Below are positions 7,644-16,280 of a DNA stretch of 27,993 nt, piece after piece; position 1 is the stretch's first letter, and every line of letters starts with the position of its first letter. Origin of the DNA: CAWCPR01 sp963797475 (lineage in GTDB: Bacteria; Chloroflexota; Anaerolineae; Anaerolineales; UBA4823). Both the position numbers and the translations under genes were made by a program. The stretch spans positions 1-27,993 of the forward strand of contig CAWCPR010000014.1 of the NCBI GenBank assembly GCA_963797475.1. Direction: 5' to 3'. The notes under the pieces were generated by a model. That model was given only the letters and a program-made list of their open reading frames with translations. It made no database searches and was not told the DNA's origin.

Positions 7644-8686
7644 CCCAAACCGGGGACATCCGTGGCCACAAGCCAGCCATCTTCAAGTTTGAAGCCGGCC
7701 TTTGAGGGGTCATTGATCAGATCCAGATTACCGTCGAGGTCGCCGTACGCCACATTGGGGCTGCTCAACGCCAAACTCAGGCCGGCGCTGATGAGAAGCG
7801 CGGGCTCGATAAAGCAACTGATCATCGTGGTCATTTTGGCGGCGCGGGCTATCGCGTCTATCTGGCGGGCGTTGCGTAATCCCCCACAGGTCACCAATTT
7901 GATGCTCAACCCATCCACCATTCGATTGGCTACAAGCTTGAGCGCTGACGCAGGTCCCCTCAGGCTCTGATCGGCCAGGACAGGGATAGGACTTAGCTCT
8001 TTCACCCGGCGAAGTCCGCTCAAATCATCCGCGGGCGTGGGCTGTTCCAGCATCTCGAGCACATTCTCCAGGACGCGGGCGACGTCCAACGCCTGCTCGA
8101 CAGAATATCCCCCGTCAGCGTCCAGGCGAAGGATGTGGTTGGGCAGCGCTCTGCGGATCGCCTGCACTCGTTGGACATCTTCTGCCGGGTCGAGCCCTCC
8201 TTTAATCTTCAGCATTCGAAATCCCTGCCTGGCGCGCTCGCAAGCCATTTTTACATTCTCATTGACCGGTGCGATTGGGATGGTTGCCGAGGTCTGGATA
8301 CGGTTGCGGTAGCCTCCCAGGATGCGGTAAAGGGGCATTCCGGCTGCCAGGCTCAACAAGTCATGAAATGCCAGGTCGAAGGCGCACATAGCGGATGGAG
8401 CGGGGCTGGCTCGTGAAGACAGTTCATCGAGAGAAAATTCGATGTTCATCGGATGCAAGTCAGGGGCGAGAACGGCGCACTCCCGGCAGGCCCGGATGAC
8501 ATCTGCCGGCTTCTCGCCGGTCAGATCCGGGTTGGCAATGGTGCAGCCCCAGGCGTTTTGTCCCTGGCGGGTCTCGATGCGCACAAATATCGCCGTGATG
8601 TGGTCGATCGCCGGCAGCCCGGCCATTCGGACAGGCTGCCGTAATTTCAGCTCAACAGGTGTGACTTCAGCCTTTGTGATCTGCAT
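7622..8686 (-). CDS. Enolase-superfamily (MR/MLE subgroup) enzyme, dipeptide-epimerase-like
   Basis: A 354-aa protein with GGAGG six bases before the ATG. The N-terminal capping domain covers about residues 1-125. The barrel carries the KxK pair at K160/K162 (LKIKGG), metal ligands at D189 (LRLDADGG), E214 (LEQP) and D239 (LADQS), and the opposing lysine at K263 (IKLVTCGG). Two acid/base lysines on opposite faces are the mark of the epimerase/racemase and muconate-lactonizing members. The C-terminal IEPALLISAG and the DLDG element fit L-Ala-D/L-Glu-type dipeptide epimerases. Substrate specificity is not certain; cycloisomerase or N-succinylamino acid racemase activity are alternatives. Broken gene pieces flank it on both sides and no partner gene is near. 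Confidence 0.88.
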   Translation of the reverse strand: MQITKAEVTPVELKLRQPVRMAGLPAIDHITAIFVRIETRQGQNAWGCTIANPDLTGEKPADVIRACRECAVLAPDLHPMNIEFSLDELSSRASPAPSAMCAFDLAFHDLLSLAAGMPLYRILGGYRNRIQTSATIPIAPVNENVKMACERARQGFRMLKIKGGLDPAEDVQRVQAIRRALPNHILRLDADGGYSVEQALDVARVLENVLEMLEQPTPADDLSGLRRVKELSPIPVLADQSLRGPASALKLVANRMVDGLSIKLVTCGGLRNARQIDAIARAAKMTTMISCFIEPALLISAGLSLALSSPNVAYGDLDGNLDLINDPSKAGFKLEDGWLVATDVPGLGYTVELG

Positions 8687-9042
8687 ACGGAACCTCCATC
8701 GAGCGAGGATAGTTCAGGCGACCAGCGCAATGGGGCGCACACCAGCAGGTTGACGTCGCCTCGGACGATCAGGGCGAAGGTTTTACGCCGGGTGCGGATG
8801 ACTTGGTCGGGATGGATCATAATGACCAGTTTTAGCTTTGCGCAGTAAAAGTCGACGATGAAATTGTCAACCGGCCGCTGGCGCAGAACGCGATGCTTGA
8901 ATGTGCGTAAAAAATCGTACCACAATTTCTTCTCGGCTGCGGTGGGGCGCTTGCGCATGTCACGCGCCCGCTCCACCAGTCTGGGGTTGTATGGCAGGTT
9001 AAAAGCCGAAGCGCTCAGGTTAGCGGCTTTTTTCTGGTTCAT
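8647..9042 (-). pseudogene. Chimeric remnant: DUF559 N-terminal half joined to the start of a YgjP/M48-like metallopeptidase
   Basis: The frame opens at the ATG at 9042, which overlaps the upstream stop as ATGA. The first 74 residues are a DUF559 (Vsr/PD-D/EXK-like) nuclease front: AFNLPYNPRLVERARDMRKR, then TAAEKKLWYDFL and VDNFIVDFYCAKLKLVI. At the place where DUF559 continues with its E-x-D-G active-site strand, the sequence switches to MIHPDQVIRTRRKTFALIV and LLVCAPLR. That is the usual start of YgjP/SprT-like M48 family proteins and has its own ATG at 8820. After about 40 residues this also stops making sense and runs into the start of the epimerase gene. Neither half can be active: the DUF559 half lacks its catalytic part and the peptidase half lacks HExxH. 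Confidence 0.65.
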
Positions 9043-9299
9043 TTGGATAAATCTTTGTAATTCAAGATCCACTCGAACATTTCACGGAAGGCGGGTTGGT
9101 TCGCCAATGCGCCGAATTCAAGATCGCAGGCTTTGCAATACCAGGCGGGCATTTCGGGATGGATCCCGCAGCCTCCCACGATAAAGTCCCCTTCCGCGGC
9201 GGCGGGCATTTTGCCGGCCGGGTAGCCGTAGAGGATCGGGATCACCTGGTCATCTTTTTGACATTTCGGACAGGTTTGTGCTTTTTGATTGGAAACCAT
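9039..9299 (-). CDS. Small zinc-ribbon-like protein
   Basis: An 86-aa protein. The ATG at 9299 is preferred over the in-frame start at 9329 because GGAGAG precedes it and because conserved sequence begins soon after. Two metal-binding knuckles are visible: CPKC near residue 10 and CKAC near residue 60 (WYCKACDLEFG), with a further GGC between them. The middle (ILYGYPAGKMPAAAEGDFIV) resembles small uncharacterised proteins found scattered in bacterial genomes. It may bind zinc and act as a protein-interaction or nucleic-acid accessory factor, but nothing proves this. Its stop overlaps the next start (ATGA), so it and the DUF559 remnant were once one operon. Confidence 0.7.
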   Translation of the reverse strand: MVSNQKAQTCPKCQKDDQVIPILYGYPAGKMPAAAEGDFIVGGCGIHPEMPAWYCKACDLEFGALANQPAFREMFEWILNYKDLSK

Positions 9300-9409
9300 T
9301 GAGGGCTCTCCAAGTTGTTTATACACCATAAAGGTGCAGCGCTAATTCTAATATTTCTGCACCATCCAACCAGACTCAAGTCGTCATCCAGGTGCGTGAA
9401 GTAAAAGTC

Positions 9410-9460
9410 AGATATATCGGCGAGGGAAAAATTCCATTCTATGAGGCGTTTCTTCATCAT
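9410..9460 (-). pseudogene. N-terminal stub of a DUF1156-type (adenine-specific methylase) protein
   Basis: The ATG at 9460 is followed by MMKKRLIEWNFSLADIS, which matches the very start of DUF1156 proteins as I know them (KKRLIEVALPL.EIS before SAREKSIRHGHP). The characteristic next block is absent and the frame continues with unrelated residues to 9242. Only about 17 residues support the call, so confidence is moderate. DUF1156 proteins are large methylase-like components found next to SNF2 helicases and DUF499 ATPases in defence clusters. A helicase stub of that kind lies at the other end of the island. Confidence 0.42.
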
Positions 9461-9472
9461 TAAAAAATTATC

Positions 9473-9628
9473 CTATACAATTTTAGTTGCCTCAAATTGT
9501 TGAAAAAAACCTACGTTATTCATGTAGAACTTGCCTTCAATAAAATAATCGCGCCATTTTTGCGTTTTGAAGAATTTAACCAGCAAAAATGAATCGAAGT
9601 TTGGTGGAATATGCATTGGCTTTTTCAT
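9473..9628 (-). pseudogene. Short ORF (51 aa), probably the front of a lost defence-island gene
   Basis: An ORF from the ATG at 9628 to a TAG at 9473. It reads MKKPMHIPPNFDSFLLVKFF and then WRDYFIEGKFYMNNVGFFQQ. The block F-x-E-G-K-F-Y-M-N-x-x-x-F-F resembles the opening of longer uncharacterised proteins in which a helical start leads into a similar FxxGxxYMN motif, so I infer truncation. There is no clear ribosome binding site. It lies between the ATPase gene and the DUF1156 stub, on the same strand. The 170 bases between it and the ATPase (9629-9798) are AT-rich and hold no feature that I can recognise. Confidence 0.45.
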
Positions 9629-9798
9629 GTTCTGTCAACTTATGATACGAATGCGGTTGTACTTCCTAATAATTTGAAACCAACCTAATTGATGATGCCC
9701 AAATATTGTGTTTTACTAATTTTGTTCAGTGCTAAAAATCCCCAACTCAACGATTTCCTCCATTTATTATTCCGTCTGTAGCAATTCCAACCTTTACT

Positions 9799-12372
9799 CT
9801 AATCTGCCGGAAACGGTTGACCGCACTTCTTACATTTGACATCTGCTGCCTGCGCCCCTTTATCGAATGTGTGAAAATACGTGTAAATTGGGTTGGGTGT
9901 ATGTTGCCTGCAAGTAAGGCACGTAAACATGTCCCTTAATTCTTTGATCGCATCTAGAGCTGCGCGAATATCACCTGTGGATGGTGGGTTTTCCATGAAA
10001 TCACTATCATGAACGGTAAGATGTAATATTCTCAGTGACATGGTTAATTTTTTATCCCTGAACTTCTGAGGGTTAATTAAGCCACGAGGAAGCGTCTCGG
10101 TCCCCCTCTGCACCTTTATACTCCATAAACGCTTTACTTCTTTCAAAATCGCTAATTGAAATGAATTCAAGTTTAATTTCCAAGGTTTTGAACTATAAGT
10201 TATGCTGAGACTTGCTGTTTCCACAATGAATTTATAAACCTGTTCAAGGGCATGCCGGGCATAGATTGCGGATGCCATCTCATCACCGGCCGCCAAATAT
10301 TTGGCTGCCATATCAAGTAGGTCGTAATCATTCGGTTCAATGACTAAAGCATTTAAATGCCATGTTCGGATATCATACCGTAACCAATTTTCTCTTTCTT
10401 CGCCTGGCCTTTGAATGAAATCTGCTAGAGTCCGGTCGTAAGTCAACATGATGATCTGGTTCGAACAAATTTCTGGAAAATCCGGGTCTTCGAGGAAGCT
10501 GACCAGATTTACCCGATGACCAACATCAAAACTTTGCGTCACATCATCTAAAATTAAAAATTCGACCGGGCTTCCAGTTTGCCTTTTGTATTTCATGAAT
10601 GCCAACATCACTGCAAGCCCTAGACTATTCCTATGGGATTCGCTCAAGAGTGATGCTGCATCTTTCCCTTCATAACCCTTGTAATCACACTTCAGAAGCA
10701 CACTCCTTTTTTGCCCATCGAGGTGAGTTTCGAGGAAAGGCTTGATATCATCATTCGGATGTAACGCGTCATAATAACTGGACACATCGTCGTTAATGAT
10801 AACGATCACCCGGACACTGAAATCTTCCAGCTCATCTCGAAAATTTTTCGAGATTGTTCTAAGGTGGTCAATAACGTCTTTGGTAACTTCTATTTCATGG
10901 GATACTGCAGAAATTTCACCTTTCTTTTCAAACAAAGACAGTATGCCTTTCCAAAAAACATACAAATCCTCGATTTCAGTGCCTAATTGGCCTTCAGGAT
11001 TATTTTTAATAATCGTAGCAATTCGCTCAATTTCTGCCTTTATCTCTTTACTTGTTTTGATCAGCTCGTCATGCAAATGTAAAACCCCCTTAACCCAGTT
11101 TACTACTGTGTTGGCATCAAACGATGATAATTTAATGGCGTTATCAACTTCGGACACACTTGGTAAAGCACCTGTGATAGACGCGATATTGGATAATTCA
11201 TGCTTATATAGGCTTAGGACCCGTACCGCTAAAGAATTTTTAATATCATTCCAGATCGAAGTTAAAAGGTTAGCTTGCTGTTGAACCTCCTCAAAATTAA
11301 GGTCTTTGATCTTTTCTTTCACAGTAAGTTTTAATAAGTCATTATCATATTCGGTTTTGCAGAAAGGGCATTCATTTTGGTCGGTTTTTCCTGACTGAAT
11401 TATCTCCAACCCCAATCGATAAAATTCTGACAATATACCTTTATCGAACTGTGCCTTTTTTGTATTTAAATAGGTTGCCTTTGTCTTTATGTCTTTTAGA
11501 TTAGCGATTAATTCCTTTGAAAACGGAGTGAGATCGGTTGTAACTTTTTTTAATTGCTCTAAACGTTCCGCGTTTTGCCGATAACCTTCAGATGGTATAA
11601 CGATTTGCCGAATTTTTCCCCAAAATTTTTCATCCAGTTCTGATAAATGAGGGATTTGTAATTGCAATGAAATAAGCGTAAGACTAAGCCGATCAAGGAA
11701 TGCTTTTTCGATATCTTCAAGAGCCGACTTCGCGGAAAGTGAATATCTATTACAAAGTATGGCCTTATCGGAGTTAAAAGTTTTTTCTAGTGCCGTCTTT
11801 TTCTTTTCCAGTGATGCGATCTGGAGGTAGTCGCTTATAGATCGTTGAAATAGAGATGTAAGTCCGGACCGGAAGTTATCCAACTCTTCATAACCAATTA
11901 AACTGGCGAAGGTGGCCCATTTATCTTTACTGGCTGCTGAGACAAAGTTTCGAAATTCATCATGGTCCAATGTGATGATTTCATCAAAGCACGTACTTAG
12001 TTGCTGTTCCAGTCCATCGATTGATTCGCCAACTTTATATCCATCTACGCCGATCTCTTTTCGGACAGTTTTTACAATCCCTTGATCAATGACATCAATT
12101 TCGATAAAAGCATTTTCAGGATATCCTGGTTTGCCTACATTGACATGAACATTATCCGATGACAAATAATCCTCAAAATATTCCGAACAATGAACGTTTT
12201 CTCGGAAAAACCATTCCAATGCGCTTGAAATGCTGCTTTTTCCGTACGCGTTTGGTCCAAAAATGAGAACATTTTGAGGTACGTGGCCTTTACACAGAGA
12301 AATATTTACATTCGGGGGATCGATTGGTGGAATACCACGAAAACCACTGATACGGATTGCTTTAATCTTCAT
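9799..12372 (-). CDS. Rad50/SMC-like AAA ATPase with CxxC hook and C-terminal zinc ribbon
   Basis: An 857-aa protein. It starts MKIKAIRISGFRGI, the normal opening of RecF/SMC-type ATPases, with Walker A GPNAYGKSS at residues 39-47. Helical coiled-coil segments occupy about 150-330 and 350-560, with CPFC at 335-338 between them, placed as a Rad50 zinc hook. The signature-like block LLSESHRNSLGLAVM is near 573-587 and Walker B LILDDVTQSFD near 606-616. The C-terminal domain is extra: a helical region with YARHALEQVYKF, then a CLTC (818-821) and CKKC (847-850) zinc ribbon. The coils are far shorter than true Rad50. Such proteins act as DNA-structure sensors that gate an effector in defence systems. 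It overlaps the small upstream frame by 11 bases and follows the DUF4365 gene. Its exact system is not recognised. Confidence 0.88.
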   Translation of the reverse strand: MKIKAIRISGFRGIPPIDPPNVNISLCKGHVPQNVLIFGPNAYGKSSISSALEWFFRENVHCSEYFEDYLSSDNVHVNVGKPGYPENAFIEIDVIDQGIVKTVRKEIGVDGYKVGESIDGLEQQLSTCFDEIITLDHDEFRNFVSAASKDKWATFASLIGYEELDNFRSGLTSLFQRSISDYLQIASLEKKKTALEKTFNSDKAILCNRYSLSAKSALEDIEKAFLDRLSLTLISLQLQIPHLSELDEKFWGKIRQIVIPSEGYRQNAERLEQLKKVTTDLTPFSKELIANLKDIKTKATYLNTKKAQFDKGILSEFYRLGLEIIQSGKTDQNECPFCKTEYDNDLLKLTVKEKIKDLNFEEVQQQANLLTSIWNDIKNSLAVRVLSLYKHELSNIASITGALPSVSEVDNAIKLSSFDANTVVNWVKGVLHLHDELIKTSKEIKAEIERIATIIKNNPEGQLGTEIEDLYVFWKGILSLFEKKGEISAVSHEIEVTKDVIDHLRTISKNFRDELEDFSVRVIVIINDDVSSYYDALHPNDDIKPFLETHLDGQKRSVLLKCDYKGYEGKDAASLLSESHRNSLGLAVMLAFMKYKRQTGSPVEFLILDDVTQSFDVGHRVNLVSFLEDPDFPEICSNQIIMLTYDRTLADFIQRPGEERENWLRYDIRTWHLNALVIEPNDYDLLDMAAKYLAAGDEMASAIYARHALEQVYKFIVETASLSITYSSKPWKLNLNSFQLAILKEVKRLWSIKVQRGTETLPRGLINPQKFRDKKLTMSLRILHLTVHDSDFMENPPSTGDIRAALDAIKELRDMFTCLTCRQHTPNPIYTYFHTFDKGAQAADVKCKKCGQPFPAD

Positions 12373-12593
12373 TGGTTTCCCCCATTTTATTCGTTATAAC
12401 CGCCTTTATGGCCTCAAATATTCTTGAGCGACATTCTTGTGATCTTGGAGATGCGGATTCTAATTTTCCGACTTCGATGATATCAAACCAATGATCTTGA
12501 AATACAGCCGCGAAGATCGGGATCTTCGATTGTATCGATGAATTTTTGGATGTTTTTAGAACTGTTCTCTGTAGTTTCGAAGATTTCTGTCAT
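12362..12593 (-). pseudogene. Small upstream gene of the ATPase, split over two frames
   Basis: An ATG at 12593, nine bases after AAGGA, gives MTEIFETTENSSKNIQKFID and then a stop at 12483. The next frame, which has no ATG, GTG or TTG start, carries clearly protein-like sequence: IPIFAAVFQDHWFDIIEVGK, then ESASPRSQECRSRIFEAIKA. It ends at a TAA inside the ATPase start, with an 11-base overlap. Joining the two frames would give a protein of about 76 aa that ends in exactly the way coupled genes do. The change needed is +1 (or -2), not the -1 of common programmed slippage, and I see no slippery motif. I do not recognise the family. A small third component of the nuclease-ATPase module, broken or misassembled, is the simplest reading. 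Confidence 0.5.
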
Positions 12594-12712
12594 GAACGAG
12601 CATCCTTATAAAAACAGTTATTTAAATTTTTAGTGAGCTAAATCAGCAACAGAACACTCAAATTATTTCTTTCCGATTTTATTCATAAACTTTATGATGG
12701 GACTTAATTATT

Positions 12713-13228
12713 TTAGATGGAAGAGGTGCTCCTACCTTGACTACGAAGAAGACTTCGTCGCTGTGCGGCTAATTTGCGGTCAGTCACTCTCCTTACGTCC
12801 TCTTGTCTCAAATTCCAGTCGATTAACGAGAGTCGGTTTCTTTTAGGGATCCGGACAGTAAACGTCTGCTGATCTTGGTTTGGCTTAGGGATTTCTCGAA
12901 GTAGAAGCCAGTATGCTTCATTCTCATCTTCGATATACTTTACTAACATCACGACCGGCAACACATCGTTCAGAAGGTTATAGGTGGTAACCTTCAGTCG
13001 AACAGTCACATATTCAGCATGTGGAGCTGTCTGTGATGCTTTTAATTGAACTAGAAGCTCTAAGCCAGTAGCCCTATTATCCTCGAAGATGTGGACTCTA
13101 AGATCAACTCCATAATCGCTGCTCGGTTTTTCACATCTCCAGCTCCGCGGTAGTGAATTAACAAAATACCTTTCTGATAATTCTTCCAATTGATGTGACT
13201 CTGTTCTTTGAGGAAACTGTCTGTGCAT
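12713..13228 (-). CDS. DUF4365 protein, PD-(D/E)XK nuclease-like
   Basis: A 171-aa protein with CCGGAGC upstream of the ATG. The N-terminal RTESHQLEELSERYF helix leads to SDYGVDLRV (D42), then TGLELLVQLKAS with E57, Q61 and K63. This D...E-x-x-x-Q-x-K arrangement is the core of DUF4365, a branch of the PD-(D/E)XK nuclease fold. The rest (YWLLLREIPK, then a basic C terminus) fits the family. DUF4365 domains are frequent effectors in defence islands, alone or fused to ATPases. Here it is 68 bases downstream of res and about 120 bases upstream of the small frame that overlaps the SMC-like ATPase. I infer nuclease plus ATPase as one system. The spacer to the ATPase unit is AT-rich, so a separate promoter there is possible. 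Confidence 0.82.
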   Translation of the reverse strand: MHRQFPQRTESHQLEELSERYFVNSLPRSWRCEKPSSDYGVDLRVHIFEDNRATGLELLVQLKASQTAPHAEYVTVRLKVTTYNLLNDVLPVVMLVKYIEDENEAYWLLLREIPKPNQDQQTFTVRIPKRNRLSLIDWNLRQEDVRRVTDRKLAAQRRSLLRSQGRSTSSI

Positions 13229-13296
13229 ACGATTGCTCCGGTCTATGCATTCTCTAGATACAACACCTTCAATGTTTTCTCAGGCATTTTGCATAT

Positions 13297-16275
13297 TTAC
13301 ACCTCATCCGCCGTTACAACCACCTTCAACTCCAACCCCAATTCTTCAAAATGTCTCTGACCGCAGCGAACTTTATCGGCTTCAGTATTGCGCAGCTTCA
13401 AGAAGTCGTGGGTGCTTTTCGTTTCGCGCACCAGATAAAGTGTAAACTCGTTGTGTTTCAGGATGGCCCAATCAGGGTTATATTTACCCATTGGGGTGTC
13501 GATCAGGAACCAGCCCGGTAGTTTGACGAACAACTTAATATCTCCGCGCTCGTCAAGTTTGCGGGCAAATTCGCGCTCCACTTCGGAGTCGTAGACAACA
13601 TAATCATAGACCGATTTATTGACCTTCAAGGCGGTCAGGTAGTTGATCATCTCCTCATTCTTGAATAGCAGCATTTCCCATTCGGATTCTAAACCAGAAC
13701 CAGGGATTCGTTCATACTTGACGCCGTCTACCAATAAGCGGTGAAGCTCATATTTGATGATGGAAGCCACCGTATCCATAAATCGTTGAGGATTATTGAA
13801 GAACTCGCCAAGCCGTCCTGATTCTTTCAGGATGCGGAAAATTGTAGATCGGGTAAGTTCGGTTTCATTTTGCAAATAAGCCAAGATATCCGGCAGCGGC
13901 TGGGTTGAATAGGTTACTTTTTCATCGGCGACGCTTAAAGCGGTGGAAGTCACCCCACCTTTTGTCACATCTACCTGCCCGGCGGTGACTTGAATTTTAG
14001 GAATTTCGATCTTTTCCATACGCCGGATGCCATCCACAGCCCGGCGCACCAGATCCTCGGTTTGGAACTCGACCCGATACGTGGTCTTGGGCTTGATCTT
14101 ATTCCAGAGCGCCTCAAATTCAGGGCTGAGTTGAACCTCTTTACGCAGCTGGTTGGTCCCCTCGTCCTTTTCCTTACGTACATGCCGTTCGATCTGGTAA
14201 GAGGCTAAAAGATCGATCACCGCTGGAGCCAGGTCGCGGAAGGCTTCCGGCAAATCCAATTGAAACCCTTTTTTCTCAGGTAAAAAGTCCGGTGTGATGT
14301 AGCCATTGGAATCCAATATATTCTGTTGGATCAGAGTAGCACGAATTTCTTCTGCCGCATTTCGCTCGATGGGTTGCTCTACCCCATCCTTGACGGTGGT
14401 GATCTTCGATAAGGCGGTCAGAGGAACTTTGCCAAAGGTCACGCCGCAATCCTCTTCGTATTCGGTCTGTAAGCCACGAGCGAAATCCTCATACTTCTCA
14501 TTGGCAAAAACGTACAATTTGTTGATCGACTCGTCCTTTACCCGCAAGCCATTCTGATCGACCGGGAGACGCAATCCACGCCCGATGGTTTGACGCCGTT
14601 CGCGCTCGGAACTCATCTCGCGTAAATTGCAAATCTGAAAAATATTTGGGTTGTCCCAGCCTTCGCGCAAGGCTGAGTGGCTGAAAATGAAGCGCAACGG
14701 CTCATCCATCGAGAGAAGCCGTTCTTTTTCTGTCATAATCAGCTTGTAGGCTTCATCATCGGCCTTGGTATTGCCTCGCGTATCCTTATACATACCTTTC
14801 CGATCCTGGGCAAAATAACCATCATGCAATTTTTGGATGGGTTTCTTCAGCCAATCGAGTACCTGATAGCGAGGATCCTGCGCCAATTCAGATAATGCAG
14901 CCTCGAATGCAGCCGCGAATTTACCTTTAACAGGTTTCCCATCTTCGCTGTAATCCCGATAATTTGCCACCCGGTCGATGAAAAACAAACTTAAAACCTT
15001 GAGGCCCCGATCATTGACCTGCAGCTCTTTTTCCAGGTGGCGTTTTACCGTGTGCTTGATCTGAATCCGCCAGACATCTTCACGCGCTCCCCCGATTTCC
15101 TCACCCAGGCGCATCACCCGCCCATTGTTGAAGCGCAGGTACTCATTGCCCGGCTCGGCATTGATTTCGGTGATCGAAAAACCGTCTTTATATACGGCGC
15201 GTTCGTTGGATAGGGAAAACAAATCTGCCCGGTTAGCGACAGTTACCAACCTCTCTTTGGGGCCACCGCTGGATTGTACGTGAATCCTTAGTTTGGCTTT
15301 GATACCCTTTTTATAGTCAATATTTTCCACTCGCACAAAGGGAGCGTTGGCAGAGCCTTCAACCGCTGCGCTGGCGACCACGATCTGCTTGACCAGTTTC
15401 AATTCGAAGGCGCGAATTGGATCAAGCCGATAGACCAAATTGTAAGGATCCTTGTGGGTGGCCGAATAACGCAAAGTGCAGAGCGGATTGAGAGCCTTAA
15501 TCGCCTCCTGGGCTTTGGGCGTGCTGTCCACACTCTGCGGTTCATCGATAATAACGATCGGACGCGTGGCCTGCACAAATTCTATCGGTTGGCGACCGGA
15601 GAGTTTGTCGCTCTCCTTGTAGATCACATTGCTCTTCTGCTCATCTTCAGTGCCGGTGAAGTTTTTACGAAAGGCATCGATATTGATAACCAGGATTTGC
15701 AGGGTATTGCTGACTGCGAATTGCCGCAGGCGGTTAACCTTTTTGGCATCATAGACAAAGTGTTCGAAAGGGAGGCTATTGTATAAAGTGCGAAAATGTT
15801 CAGTAGTGATCTCAATGTTTTTCAATACCCCTTCTCGGATGGCGACGCTGGGCACAACGATGATGAATTTTTGAAAACCATAGCGTTGCGACAGCTCGAA
15901 GATCGTCCGCAAATAGACATAGGTCTTGCCTGTGCCCGTCTCCATTTCGATAGAGAAATGTGGACAATGCCTAGCCATATTGGCTGTAGTATCGAGCAAT
16001 TCCCAGGACTCTAGAGGCTTCAATGGTTCGGCGATTTCTATATCGTTCCGGTTTTGAACATTACGGGTATTTGCATGGAGCTTTTCTTCCGCCAATAAAA
16101 GATGATTACCGACACCTAATTCGGTGCGTGCCTGACCGGCAAAGAGGCCGCCGTATTCACCCATGTTGATAACGGTGTAATCCGATGCGCCTTGTGGTTG
16201 GCCATCGAAAAGGTCCGTGATCGCTGCAACGGCTTCGAGCTGAAAGGGTTGGTTGGGGTCGAATTAAATCTTCAT
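13297..16275 (-). pseudogene. res: Type III restriction enzyme, Res subunit, with an in-frame stop at codon 4
   Basis: The natural start is the ATG at 16275, six bases after the mod stop: M-K-I, then TAA (16264-16266), then FDPNQPFQLEAVAAITDLFD, a typical Res opening, continuing in the same frame into the 955-codon open frame from the ATG at 16164. That frame has the helicase motifs METGTGKT (residues 74-81), IVIIDEPQ and RYSATH, the HSALREGWDNP and QTIGRGLRLP blocks, and a C-terminal PD-(D/E)XK nuclease (PDWAI with D898, E914 and K916). Translation from 16164 would lose the first 37 codons, including the Q-motif-like FQLEAV helix, and that ATG has no ribosome binding site. Everything else looks intact, so the lesion is recent or is an error. 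The family cleaves DNA only with its Mod partner. Confidence 0.85.
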
Positions 16276-16280
16276 TGAAA

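Noticed and set aside
9629..9798. Small RNA or gene in the AT-rich gap after the ATPase
   Set aside because: No open frame of note, promoter or stable hairpin could be made out.
10796..11284. 162-codon plus-strand frame inside the ATPase gene
   Set aside because: Antisense of the coiled-coil part; serine-rich with no motif, and the ATPase motifs lie on the other strand.
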